From: Zhihengliuella alba
GTDB taxonomy: Bacteria > Actinomycetota > Actinomycetes > Actinomycetales > Micrococcaceae
Length of the DNA stretch: 64,000 bases
Reading direction: 5' to 3'
Assembly: GCF_039538765.1 (NCBI RefSeq)
Contig: NZ_BAABCJ010000001.1
Coordinates: 310,001-374,000, forward strand
In this document: positions 56,247 through 64,000 of the stretch, piece after piece
How the letters are laid out: every line of letters starts with the position of its first letter
Position numbering within the stretch: position 1 is the stretch's first letter
Made by a program: the position numbers and the translations under genes
The notes under the pieces: generated by a model
Seen by the model: only the letters and a program-made list of their open reading frames with translations
The model's database searches: none
What the model was told of the DNA's origin: nothing

Positions 56247-58253
56247 TCAGTCGCCGAGGCCGCGGCGGGCGAGGAGCGGCCCGATCTCGGGATCCCGGCC
56301 GCGCAGGGCGCGGAAGGAGTCGAGGGGGTCGCGCGTGTTCCCCCGGGAGAGCAGCTCGTGCCGGAAGCGGTCCCCGTTGGCACGTTCCAGGCCGCCGTTC
56401 TCCTCGAACCACTCGACCGTGTCGGCGTCGAGGATCTGGCTCCAGATGTACGAGTAGTAGCCGGCCGCATAGGCGCCGTCGAAGATGTGCTTGAAGTAGC
56501 CGGTGCGGTACCGGGGCGGTACTAGGTCGGGGTCGAGCCCGGCGTCGCGGAGGACCTGGTCCTCGAAGGCCGGAACGTCGTCGATGTGCTCGCCGGGTGC
56601 GAGCGTGTGCCAGGCCAGATCGAGGAGCGCGGCGGCCAGGTACTCCGTCGTCGCGTACCCCTCGCCCCAGAGAGCGGCCGACTCGATGGCCTCCGCGGTC
56701 CCCTCGGGGAGCGGCTCGCCCGTCTCGTAGTGGAACGCGTAGGTCGCGAGGATCCGCGGGTGCAGGGCCCACATCTCGTTGACCTGGGACGGGTACTCCA
56801 CGAAGTCGCGGGGCACTGCCGTCCCGGCCAGCGACGGGTACCTCGCCGCGGAGAAGAGCCCGTGCAGGGCGTGGCCGAACTCGTGGAACAGCGTCCGGAC
56901 CTCGTCCAGGGACAGCAGGGCCGGCCCGTTTCCCGGGGGCGCGATATTCGAGTTGTTGACGACGACGGGCAGTTCGAAGAACGCGCTCGCCCCGAGGCGC
57001 AGCGAGTTCATCCAGGCGCCGCCGGCCTTGGTGGGCCGTGCGAAGAAGTCGCCGAGGAACAGGCCGAGGGCCGATCCGTCCTCGTTGTAGACCTCCCAGA
57101 CCCGCACGTCGGGATGGTAGGTGGGCAGGTCGTAGCGCTCGGCGAAGGTGAGGCCGTAGAGCTGGTGGGCGGCCTCGAAGACGCCGCGCTCGAGGACGGC
57201 GTTGAGTTCGAACCATGGCCGCAGCGCCGCGGTGTCCAGGTTGTACCGGTCCCGCTTGACCAGTTCCGAGTAGAAGGACCAGTCCCAGGGCCGGACCGGG
57301 AGCTCGGCGTACTGCTCGAGCAGCTCGTGCTCCGCCCGGGCGTTCGCCATGGCCCGCTCGGCGAGCCCGAGGAGACGCTCCCGGACTGCCTCCAGCGAGG
57401 GGGCCGTCTGGGACTCGAGGACGTACTCCGCATGGTTGGCGTAGCCGAGCAGATCGGCCCGGACCGCCCGGAGCTGGGCCATGTCGCGGGCCAGGTGGAG
57501 GGTCGCGTACTCGCCGTCCTGCCCGCGTCCGACCGACGCCTCGAAGAGCCGTTTGCGAGAGGAGGCCTGGTTCAGCCGGGCCAGCGCCGGCTGTCCCGTC
57601 GGCAGCACCAGGGTCAGGAGGTAGCCGCCGTCGTACCCTGCGGAGAGCGCGGCGGCGGCTGCCGCGGACGTCTCCGCGTCCGAGAGGCCCTGCAGGTCCG
57701 CGGGGTCCTCGAAATGGACGGCGGCCGCGTTCTGGCCGGCCAGTTGCCGACGCGAGAACTCGGCGGACAGCTCCGAGAGCTCGGCGTTGAGCTCGCGGAG
57801 GCGCTGCTGCGCCTCGGGGTCGACATCCGCGCCGGCCTGCCGGAAGCGACGCAGGGTCTCCTCGCGGAGCCGAGCCTGCTCCGGCTCGAGCCCCTCGCTC
57901 GGCGCCTGGCAGAGCCGGGCGTAGAGGCGCGCGTCCAGGTGGACGTCGTCGTGGTGGGCGGAGAGCATCCGCTGGATCTCCGCGTGGGCTGCGAGCACCT
58001 CCTCGGTACCGTGGGAGGGTTTGACGACCCCGAAGGCCTGCACGGCGCGCCGCAGGGTCTCGCCGGTGAGCTCGAATGCCTCGATCGTGTTCTCGAACGT
58101 CGGCTCCGCCGTGTCGGCGCAGAGGGCGCGCAGCTGGTCCGACTGCTCCTCGATGCCCGCCCGGATGGCCTCCACGTAGTGGTCGGCCGCGATACCCGCG
58201 AAGTCGGGCATCTGGAAAGGCAGGAGGCTCGGCTGCAGTAACGGATTGCTCAT
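56247..58253 (-). CDS. M3-family zinc metallopeptidase (oligopeptidase A/Dcp-like)
   Basis: A 668-residue cytoplasmic peptidase. The zinc site is LFHEFGHALHGLF (HEFGH at about 456-460) with the third ligand region ARYPSLAGTAVPRDFVEYPS. YFKHIFDGAYAAGYYSYIWS and the N-terminal helical domain are typical of thimet-type oligopeptidases and dipeptidyl carboxypeptidases. It would degrade short peptides; specificity cannot be read from the sequence. No signal peptide. It is the first gene of a minus-strand pair with the GNAT gene, lying between pdxS and pdxT. Confidence 0.94.
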   Translation of the reverse strand: MSNPLLQPSLLPFQMPDFAGIAADHYVEAIRAGIEEQSDQLRALCADTAEPTFENTIEAFELTGETLRRAVQAFGVVKPSHGTEEVLAAHAEIQRMLSAHHDDVHLDARLYARLCQAPSEGLEPEQARLREETLRRFRQAGADVDPEAQQRLRELNAELSELSAEFSRRQLAGQNAAAVHFEDPADLQGLSDAETSAAAAAALSAGYDGGYLLTLVLPTGQPALARLNQASSRKRLFEASVGRGQDGEYATLHLARDMAQLRAVRADLLGYANHAEYVLESQTAPSLEAVRERLLGLAERAMANARAEHELLEQYAELPVRPWDWSFYSELVKRDRYNLDTAALRPWFELNAVLERGVFEAAHQLYGLTFAERYDLPTYHPDVRVWEVYNEDGSALGLFLGDFFARPTKAGGAWMNSLRLGASAFFELPVVVNNSNIAPPGNGPALLSLDEVRTLFHEFGHALHGLFSAARYPSLAGTAVPRDFVEYPSQVNEMWALHPRILATYAFHYETGEPLPEGTAEAIESAALWGEGYATTEYLAAALLDLAWHTLAPGEHIDDVPAFEDQVLRDAGLDPDLVPPRYRTGYFKHIFDGAYAAGYYSYIWSQILDADTVEWFEENGGLERANGDRFRHELLSRGNTRDPLDSFRALRGRDPEIGPLLARRGLGD

Positions 58254-58394
58254 GCAGCAAGACTTTCACAGGTGGCGCGCCGGACGGCGGATTTTACGCC
58301 CCGAGATGCGGTGTCCGGGTCCACCCGCCTAGGGTGTAACCCGTTGTCCGGGCCGGACCAGAGGCGTCCGGACCGTTCCGAGAACGGATGAGGA

Positions 58395-59141
58395 ATGCAC
58401 CAGACCCCCGCCCCAGCACCCAGGTCGGCCCTCGAACGGCCGCTCGTCGGCGTCCTCGCCCTCCAGGGCGATGTGCGAGAGCACGAGCACGCCTTGCGCG
58501 ACGGCGGCGCCGACGTCGTCAAGGTCCGCCGCCCCGAGGAGCTCGAGCGGCTCGACGGGCTGGTCCTGCCGGGCGGCGAGTCCACTGCCATCGACAAGCT
58601 GGCCCGGACGTTCGGCGTGGCCGGACCGCTGAAGGAGCGGATCGCGAAGGGGCTGCCGGTCTACGGCTCCTGTGCCGGCATGATCCTGCTCGCCGACCGA
58701 CTCGCCGATCCGGCGACCGATCTCTCCGGCGCGCCCCAGCAGACCTTCGGCGGGATCGACATGCTCGTCCGGCGCAACGCGTTCGGGCGCCAGGTGGACT
58801 CGTTCGAGGCGGACCTCGACATCCCGTCGGTGGACGCGGTCGACCCCGGGAACCCGCTGCCCGTCCGCACGGTGTTCATCCGCGCCCCATGGGTCGAGTC
58901 CGTCGGCGAGGGGGTGGACGTCCTCGCCAGCGTCCCAGTGACCTACCGGCACGCGCACGAGGCCGCCGAGCACGGTGCGGGCGACGCCCAGCCCGACGCC
59001 GGGGGAGTCGAGGCGGGCGGGGTCGCTAGAATCGTTGCAGTTCGCTCCGGCAATCTGCTGGCCACCAGCTTCCATCCGGAAGTCACGGGCGAGCGGCGGA
59101 TCCACCGGCTATTCATCCAGATCATCAGAGGAGAAGCGTAG
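58395..59141 (+). CDS. pdxT: Pyridoxal 5'-phosphate synthase, glutaminase subunit PdxT
   Basis: A 248-residue class I glutamine amidotransferase that feeds ammonia to PdxS. VGVLALQGDVREHEHAL, LVLPGGESTAI, nucleophile Cys93 (YGSCAGMILLA) and the dyad His227/Glu229 (SFHPEV) are all present. It is longer than the usual 190-200 residues, through an N-terminal extension of about 15 residues and an Ala/Gly/Asp-rich insert (about 192-212). A -10-like TAGGGT lies at 58330-58335. yebC follows 2 bases after the stop. Confidence 0.95.
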   Translation: MHQTPAPAPRSALERPLVGVLALQGDVREHEHALRDGGADVVKVRRPEELERLDGLVLPGGESTAIDKLARTFGVAGPLKERIAKGLPVYGSCAGMILLADRLADPATDLSGAPQQTFGGIDMLVRRNAFGRQVDSFEADLDIPSVDAVDPGNPLPVRTVFIRAPWVESVGEGVDVLASVPVTYRHAHEAAEHGAGDAQPDAGGVEAGGVARIVAVRSGNLLATSFHPEVTGERRIHRLFIQIIRGEA

Positions 59142-59143
59142 GC

Positions 59144-59899
59144 ATGTCAGGCCACTCCAAATGGGCAACCACCAAGCACAAGAAGGCGGCCATCGATGCC
59201 AAGCGCGCGAAGGCCTTCGCCAAGCTGACCAAGAACATCGAGGTCGCAGCCCGCGCCGGCGGGCCGGACATGGACGGCAATCCGGCGCTCGAACTGGCTG
59301 TCCAGAAGGCCAAGAAGAACTCGGTGCCCAACGACAACATCGACCGGGCGATCAAGCGCGGCGCGGGTCTGACCGGTGAAGCGGTCGACTACGCGGAGAT
59401 CATCTACGAGGCCCGCGGCCCCCAGGGATCGGCGCTGCTGGTCGAGTGCCTCACCGACAACAAGAACCGTGCGGCCTCGGAGACCCGGCTGGCGATCACG
59501 CGCAGCGGCGGAACCGTCGCCGATCCGGGCTCGGTGAGCTACCTCTTCACGCGGAAGGGCGTCGTCTCGCTGCCGAAGAACGGCCTCACGGAGGACGACC
59601 TCCTGCTCGCCGTGCTCGATGCCGGCGCCGACGAGGTCCAGGAGGCCGGCGACAACTTCGAGGTCATCAGCGAGCCGACGGATCTGCGTGCCGTGGTCAC
59701 CGCCCTCGAGGAGGCCGACATCGAGTACGAGAGCGACGAGGTCGAGTTCGTCCCGTCCATGAAGGTGGAGCTCGATGCCGACTCGGCGCGGAAGTTCCTC
59801 AAGCTCGCCGATGCCCTCGAGGAGCTCGACGACGTCCAGAACGTGTACTCGAACGTGGACATCCCGGCCGACGTCCTGGCCGAGCTGGAGCAGGACTAG
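59144..59899 (+). CDS. yebC: YebC/PmpR-family regulator
   Basis: A 251-residue protein of the widespread YebC family, beginning MSGHSKWATTKHKKAAIDAK, with NIDRAIKRGAG, IYEARGPQGSALLVECLTDN and EELDDVQNVYSNVDIP. Members are described as transcription regulators and, more recently, as translation factors for proline-rich stretches. The C-terminal acidic face is intact. It is co-transcribed between pdxT and ruvC, the usual actinobacterial order. Confidence 0.96.
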   Translation: MSGHSKWATTKHKKAAIDAKRAKAFAKLTKNIEVAARAGGPDMDGNPALELAVQKAKKNSVPNDNIDRAIKRGAGLTGEAVDYAEIIYEARGPQGSALLVECLTDNKNRAASETRLAITRSGGTVADPGSVSYLFTRKGVVSLPKNGLTEDDLLLAVLDAGADEVQEAGDNFEVISEPTDLRAVVTALEEADIEYESDEVEFVPSMKVELDADSARKFLKLADALEELDDVQNVYSNVDIPADVLAELEQD

Positions 59900-59902
59900 C
59901 CG

Positions 59903-60523
59903 GTGGCCCTGCGGGTGGTGGGGGTCGACCCGGGCCTGACTCGGTGCGGGCTCGCGGTCGTCGACGTCGAGTCCGATCGCCGGGCGACGCTCGTGGACGT
60001 CATGGTCATCGGCACCTCGGCCGACACGTCGCTCGACGAGCGTCTGCTCCGCATCTCCCGCGGCATCGAGGCCTGGCTGGACCGGTACTCACCCGACGCT
60101 CTGGCGGTCGAGCGGGTCTTCAGCCACACCAATGTCAGCACCGTCATGGGGACGGCGCAGGCCTCCGGGATCGTCATCGCCGAGGCCGCCAAGCGCGGCA
60201 TCGCCGTCGCCCTCCACACCCCGACCGAGGTGAAGGCCGCGGTCACGGGCAGCGGCCGGGCGGACAAGGACCAGGTGGGGTACATGGTCGCCAAGATCCT
60301 CCGCCTGGACGCCCCGCCGACGCCGGCGGACGCGGCGGACGCGGCGGCACTGGCCATCACCCACGGCTGGCGGGGCGCCGCCCCCGGCTCACATGCCTCC
60401 GGAACGGCGAACGGTGGCTCGAGTGGCCTGACGCCCGCCCAGCGGGCCTGGGCCCAGGCCGAGGCCGCCGCCCGGAAGGGCGCGGCCCGTGGAGGCCGGG
60501 CGACGCGGGGCCCCCACCGCTGA
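59903..60523 (+). CDS. ruvC: Crossover junction endodeoxyribonuclease RuvC
   Basis: A 206-residue Holliday junction resolvase. Acidic catalytic residues lie in VVGVDPGLTRCGLAVVDV (Asp8), ALAVERVFSH and DAADAAALAITH. FSHTNVSTVMGTAQASGIVI is the conserved DNA-contact region. The last 35 or so residues are an Ala/Arg/Gly tail not found in E. coli RuvC. It begins at GTG 59903, 3 bases after the yebC stop, so it is read from the pdxT or yebC promoter rather than the SOS promoter of ruvA. Confidence 0.96.
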   Translation: MALRVVGVDPGLTRCGLAVVDVESDRRATLVDVMVIGTSADTSLDERLLRISRGIEAWLDRYSPDALAVERVFSHTNVSTVMGTAQASGIVIAEAAKRGIAVALHTPTEVKAAVTGSGRADKDQVGYMVAKILRLDAPPTPADAADAAALAITHGWRGAAPGSHASGTANGGSSGLTPAQRAWAQAEAAARKGAARGGRATRGPHR

Positions 60524-60578
60524 GGCACTCCGCACCGGCCAGGCTGCCCCATTCCCGGGCGACCGGAGGGTAGGGTAT

Positions 60579-60594
60579 TCGTAGATTTGTTCGG
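60579..60594 (+). promoter_or_regulatory. LexA (SOS) box and promoter upstream of ruvA
   Basis: TCGTAG-ATTT-GTTCGG matches the SOS box TCGAAC-n4-GTTCGA in 9 of 12 defined bases, with the right half nearly perfect. A -10-like TAGATT (60582-60587) lies inside it, so LexA binding would block the promoter. It serves ruvA-ruvB, not ruvC. Confidence 0.6.
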
Positions 60595-60615
60595 ATGCCG
60601 GAGGTTCTTGGACGC

Positions 60616-61242
60616 ATGATCAGTTCGCTAGCGGGCGTGGTTCAGCACGTCGGACTCAATTCCGCCGTGATCGAGGTCGGGGGGTTCGGCATGCTGGTGC
60701 AGGCCACGCCCCAGACGCTGTCCGGGCTGCACGTGGGCCAGGACGCGACGCTCTACACGACGATGGTGGTACGCGAGGAGTCGATGACGCTCTTCGCCTT
60801 CGCCGACACCGGGGCCCGCGAGGTGTTCGAGACGCTGCAGTCCGTCTCGGGCATCGGGCCGCGCATCGCTCTCGCCGTGCTGGCGGTCCTGACCCCCGAG
60901 GAGGTCCGGGTCGCGATCGCTCAGGGCGATGCCAAGACGCTGACCAAGGTCCCCGGGATCGGGACCAAAGGGGCACAGCGGATGGTCCTGGAGCTCGCAG
61001 GGAAGCTCGTGCCGACCGGCGAGGCGACGGACCAGCCGACTGCCCCTGCCGACGAGAGCAGCTGGAAGGCACCGGTCCTCGACGCCCTCACCGGTCTGGG
61101 ATGGAACGAGAAGGACGCGACCCGCGCCATGGAGGCCTTCGAGACGGACAACCCCGAACTCGTCGCGACCGGGACCATGCCGCAGATCCTGCGCGCTATC
61201 CTGGCGGATCTCGGCCGGCGGCCGCAGCGGGCCGGGCGCTGA
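60616..61242 (+). CDS. ruvA: Holliday junction DNA helicase subunit RuvA
   Basis: A 208-residue tetrameric junction-binding protein. The OB-fold N-domain begins MISSLAGVVQHVGLNSAVIE, which fixes the ATG at 60616 (an ATG at 60595 is in frame but adds an unconserved heptapeptide). Two helix-hairpin-helix motifs are LQSVSGIGPRIALAVL and LTKVPGIGTKGAQRMVLEL. The C-terminal domain III that contacts RuvB is LTGLGWNEKDATRAMEAF. A LexA box lies directly upstream. ruvB follows closely. Confidence 0.96.
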   Translation: MISSLAGVVQHVGLNSAVIEVGGFGMLVQATPQTLSGLHVGQDATLYTTMVVREESMTLFAFADTGAREVFETLQSVSGIGPRIALAVLAVLTPEEVRVAIAQGDAKTLTKVPGIGTKGAQRMVLELAGKLVPTGEATDQPTAPADESSWKAPVLDALTGLGWNEKDATRAMEAFETDNPELVATGTMPQILRAILADLGRRPQRAGR

Positions 61243-61278
61243 CCCATGGCCGACGACCCACACAGGGAGGATGCGCTG

Positions 61279-62346
61279 ATGGAGGGCCCCTTGACCGCGG
61301 CGACGAGCGAACCCGACGAGCGGGTGCTCGAGGCGGCGCTGCGCCCGAAGAACCTGCACGACTTCGTCGGTCAGCACCGCGTCCGTGAACAACTCTCACT
61401 GGTCCTCGAAGCCTCGAAGATCCGTGAGCGCACGGCGGATCACGTGCTGCTCTCCGGGCCGCCCGGGCTCGGGAAGACCACGCTGGCGATGATCATCGCG
61501 GCCGAGATGAACGCCCCGCTGCGCATCAGCTCCGGACCCGCGATCCAGCACGCGGGAGACCTGGCCGCGATTCTCTCCTCGCTGAGCGAGGGCGAGGTCC
61601 TCTTCCTCGACGAGATCCACCGGATGAGCCGGCCGGCCGAGGAGATGCTGTACATGGCCATGGAGGACTTCCGAGTCGACATCGTGGTCGGCAAGGGAGC
61701 CGGCGCCACCGCGATCCCGCTCGAACTGCCGCCCTTCACCCTCGTCGGCGCGACGACGAGAGCCGGCCTCCTGCCCGGACCGCTGCGCGACCGCTTCGGG
61801 TTCACCGGCCACCTGGAGTTCTACTCGGTCGAGGAGCTCGAACTCGTCCTGCGCCGTTCCGCGATGCTGATGGACCTGCGGATCAACTCCGCCGGATTCA
61901 CCGAGATCGCCTCGCGCTCCCGGGGAACGCCCCGCATCGCCAACCGCCTGCTGCGCCGCGTGCGGGACTGGTCCCTCGTCCACAACGTCGAGCAGATCGA
62001 CGCCCGGCTGGCCTCGGCGGCCCTGGACATGTACGAGGTCGACTCCCGTGGCCTCGACCGGCTGGACCGCCAGGTGCTGCAGGCCCTCTGCACGAAGTTC
62101 GGGGGCGGGCCGGTCGGCCTCTCCACGCTGGCCATCGCGGTGGGGGAGGAGACCGAGACCGTCGAGACGGTCGCCGAGCCGTACCTCGTCCGCGAGGGAC
62201 TCCTCGGGCGCACCCCGCGGGGCAGGATCGCGCTGCCCGAGGCCTGGTCCCATCTGGGCCTGGACATGCCCCGGAACGCCCCCGGCTCAGCGCCGACGAC
62301 GAACCCGTCGATCGCGGGGCAGGAACGACTCGAGCTCGAGGAGTAA
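61279..62346 (+). CDS. ruvB: Holliday junction branch migration ATPase RuvB
   Basis: An AAA+ motor that drives branch migration with RuvA. ALRPKNLHDFVGQHRVREQL opens the protein. Walker A is SGPPGLGKTTLAM, Walker B VLFLDEIHRM, sensor 1 VGATTRAGLLPGPLRDRFGF, and the C-terminal winged helix has VGLSTLAIAVGEE. I favour the ATG at 61279 because AGGGAGG lies 8 bases upstream; the ATG at 61246 is in frame, adds 11 residues and has no ribosome binding site. The result is 355 residues, near the family norm. Confidence 0.95.
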   Translation: MEGPLTAATSEPDERVLEAALRPKNLHDFVGQHRVREQLSLVLEASKIRERTADHVLLSGPPGLGKTTLAMIIAAEMNAPLRISSGPAIQHAGDLAAILSSLSEGEVLFLDEIHRMSRPAEEMLYMAMEDFRVDIVVGKGAGATAIPLELPPFTLVGATTRAGLLPGPLRDRFGFTGHLEFYSVEELELVLRRSAMLMDLRINSAGFTEIASRSRGTPRIANRLLRRVRDWSLVHNVEQIDARLASAALDMYEVDSRGLDRLDRQVLQALCTKFGGGPVGLSTLAIAVGEETETVETVAEPYLVREGLLGRTPRGRIALPEAWSHLGLDMPRNAPGSAPTTNPSIAGQERLELEE

Positions 62347-62392
62347 CTCGTTCGCCCGGGGCGTAGGTCCCGCGCGTCACAGTCCGGCCCGT

Positions 62393-62398
62393 TAGACT
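62393..62398 (+). promoter_or_regulatory. -10 element of yajC-secD
   Basis: TAGACT would start a transcript with a leader of about 66 bases. The leader contains GATCGG-AA-CCGATC (62434-62447), a 6-bp hairpin. It separates the secretion genes from ruvCAB. Confidence 0.45.
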
Positions 62399-62470
62399 GG
62401 CCGCGGCCCCGCGCTTGCGCGCGCCGTGGCCCGATCGGAACCGATCCTCTATAGAAACAGGTAAAGACTC

Positions 62471-62863
62471 TTGACTTCCCTTCTGACCGCCGCGTCCGCA
62501 GAGCAGACGCAGGCCACCGGTTTCAACCCCATGAACCTCATCCTGCTCGTCGCCCTGGCCTTCATGATCTTCATGATGTTCCGCGGCCGGCAGAAGGCGA
62601 AGAAGGCCCAGGAGGAGCTGCGCTCCAAGCTGCACATCGGCGCCCAGGTCATGACCAACTTCGGTCTGTTCGGCACCGTCCTCGAGCAGAACCCGGAGGA
62701 GAACCAGGTCGTCCTCGAGCTCTCGCCGGGCACTACCGCCACCGTTCACTCCGGTGCCATCGCGAAGGTCGTCGAGCCCGTCGCCGCGGAGGAAGCACCC
62801 GCGCAGACCGCGGTCGAGACGCCGGAGGAGACCGAGCGCCGCCTGAACGACGAGGAAAAGTAA
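62471..62863 (+). CDS. yajC: Preprotein translocase subunit YajC
   Basis: A 130-residue accessory subunit of SecDF. One N-terminal span (NPMNLILLVALAFMIFMMFR) is followed by the cytoplasmic domain with RGRQKAKKAQEELRSKL and GAQVMTNFGLFGTV, the YajC signature. The start is TTG 62471, which gives MTSLLTAASAEQ; the only alternative would cut into the span. The C-terminus is a Glu/Ala/Thr-rich tail. secD begins 9 bases after the stop. Confidence 0.92.
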   Translation: MTSLLTAASAEQTQATGFNPMNLILLVALAFMIFMMFRGRQKAKKAQEELRSKLHIGAQVMTNFGLFGTVLEQNPEENQVVLELSPGTTATVHSGAIAKVVEPVAAEEAPAQTAVETPEETERRLNDEEK

Positions 62864-62871
62864 CACCACCA

Positions 62872-64000
62872 ATGGCCGAACCCATCAGGCACGCTCGGCG
62901 TGCCCTCATCTGGCTGTTCGTCCTCACGGTGGCCCTCGGCGGCGCGCTCGTCGCCGGGGTGGCCACCGGACAGACGGCGGCCACCCCCAAGCTGGCCCTC
63001 GATCTCGAGGGCGGCACCCAGATGATCCTGGCGCCCCGGGTCGACGGCGGCGAGGCGATCACGCAGGAGCAGCTCGAGCAGGCCGTGCAGATCATCCGGC
63101 AGCGCGTCGACGGCTCCGGCGTCAGCGAGGCCGAGATCACCACCCAGGGCGGAAGCAACATCGTCGTGTCCCTGCCCGGGACCCCGGACAACCGCACCCG
63201 CGAGCTCATCCAGGCCTCGGCCAACATGGAATTCCGTCCGGTCATCATGGGCGGCAGCTACGGGCCGACGCCCGAGGACCAGCGGGCCACGGACGAGGAG
63301 CTCCCGAAGCCCACCGGCGAGCCTGAGTCGGCCTCGGACACCAACTGGGTCTCGCCCGAGCTCTACCGTGAGTTCGAGGCGTACGACTGCGAGACGGCCA
63401 TCCAGGAGCGCGCCATCGAGCCGGCCCCCGAGGGCGAGCCGACGGTCGCGTGCGACCCCGCCTACCAGGCCAAATACATTCTCGGCCCGGTCGAGGTCGA
63501 TGGCGACACCATCGCCGATGCCTCGCACGGGCAGGTCCGCAACGCCCAGGGCTACGTCTCGGGCGGCTGGGCCGTGAACATCGAGTTCAACTCCGAGGGC
63601 ACCCGGCAGTTCCGGGACGTCACCGAGCGGCTGACCGCGCTCCAGGGAGCACAGAACCAGTTCGCCATCCTGCTCGACGGCGTCATCGTCTCGGCACCGG
63701 CGAGCAACGTCGTCATCCCCGACGGCCGGGCGCAGATCACCGGCAACTTCACCGAGGAGACGGCCGCCAAACTCGCGGAGCAGCTCAAGTACGGCGCGCT
63801 CCCGATCAGCTTCGACATCCAGTCGGAGCAGCAGATCTCCGCCACCCTTGGCGCCGACCAGCTCAAGATGGGCATGATCGCCGGCGTCATCGGCCTGATC
63901 CTGGTCGCTGTCTACTCCCTCTTCCAGTACCGAACCCTCGGGCTGGTCACACTGGCCTCGCTCGTCGTCGCCGGAATCCTCACCTACCTGGCGTTGGTGC
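62872..64000 (+). CDS. secD: Preprotein translocase subunit SecD (3' end outside window)
   Basis: The first 376 codons are in the window. After a short basic N-terminus the first span is ALIWLFVLTVALGGALVAGV. The P1 head follows, with PKLALDLEGGTQMILAPRV (the conserved D-LEGG), IRQRVDGSGVSEAEITTQGG and GWAVNIEFNSEGTRQFRDVT. The transmembrane half begins with GADQLKMGMIAGVIGLILVA and continues past base 64000. The P1 base has an acidic Pro/Glu/Asp insert (about 130-150). It forms SecDF with secF, expected just beyond the window, and uses proton flow to help protein release. Confidence 0.95.
   Translation, partial: MAEPIRHARRALIWLFVLTVALGGALVAGVATGQTAATPKLALDLEGGTQMILAPRVDGGEAITQEQLEQAVQIIRQRVDGSGVSEAEITTQGGSNIVVSLPGTPDNRTRELIQASANMEFRPVIMGGSYGPTPEDQRATDEELPKPTGEPESASDTNWVSPELYREFEAYDCETAIQERAIEPAPEGEPTVACDPAYQAKYILGPVEVDGDTIADASHGQVRNAQGYVSGGWAVNIEFNSEGTRQFRDVTERLTALQGAQNQFAILLDGVIVSAPASNVVIPDGRAQITGNFTEETAAKLAEQLKYGALPISFDIQSEQQISATLGADQLKMGMIAGVIGLILVAVYSLFQYRTLGLVTLASLVVAGILTYLALV

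Overview
This is a high-GC stretch (around 70% by eye) of an actinobacterial chromosome. It carries almost only conserved core genes. Gene order (smc-ftsY, ffh-rpsP-khpA-rimM-trmD-rplS-lepB-lepB-rnhB-DUF2469-yraN-comM-dprA-xerC, uvrA, uvrC-rapZ-yvcK-whiA-gap-pgk-tpiA-secG, opcA/zwf/pgi/tal/tkt, ctaB, thrS-HIT-pgsA, pdxS/pdxT, yebC-ruvCAB-yajC-secD), many GTG starts, -10 hexamers of the form TAGACT/TAGGCT and several apparently leaderless genes fit Actinomycetota. Order Micrococcales, probably near Micrococcaceae, is my inference; the species cannot be fixed from the sequence alone. I see no rRNA, tRNA, insertion sequence, prophage, plasmid or CRISPR.

Layout. 1-3057 (minus): a glycosyltransferase running off the left edge and a two-component polysaccharide/teichoic-acid-type ABC exporter. 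3225-4820 (minus): a membrane-anchored M23 cell-wall peptidase. 5043-12279: smc, a convergent MFS transporter whose 3' end overlaps smc, ftsY and an SGNH hydrolase-like gene. 12502-14140: amt and a PII protein behind GlnR-like operators, with no glnD next to them. 14368-26038: SRP, ribosomal proteins, RNA modification, signal peptidases, RNase HII, competence and recombination genes, all on the plus strand. 26184-28317: DUF3145, PrsW protease and a short GntR regulator. 28424-37969: uvrA (LexA box), HAD phosphatase, acyltransferase, uvrC, rapZ, yvcK, whiA. 37970-38367: a long structured intergenic region with a CRP/GlxR-like site before gap. 38368-41732: lower glycolysis and secG. 41827-49385 (minus): pentose phosphate and upper glycolysis genes. 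49684-54146: heme O synthase, ThrRS, HIT hydrolase, phosphatidylinositol-phosphate-type synthase. 54323-59141: the two subunits of PLP synthase, split by an inverted GNAT plus M3 peptidase pair. 59144-64000: yebC, Holliday junction genes, yajC and the start of secD.

How the genes work together: ffh, ftsY, secG, yajC, secD and the two lepB genes build the co-translational secretion route. uvrA, uvrC, ruvABC, dprA and xerC serve DNA repair and recombination, and two of the repair units carry recognisable SOS boxes. gap-pgk-tpiA plus zwf-opcA and tkt-tal-pgi cover central carbon metabolism, with yvcK, rapZ and whiA alongside.

I did not find a clearly undescribed multi-gene system. The best leads are regulatory and structural: the whiA-gap intergenic RNA-like element, the GlnR-box amt-PII unit without glnD, the convergent smc/MFS coding overlap, low-complexity inserts in SMC and in the pgsA active-site motif, and expected partner genes (pgl, patA/pimA, glnD) missing from their usual places.
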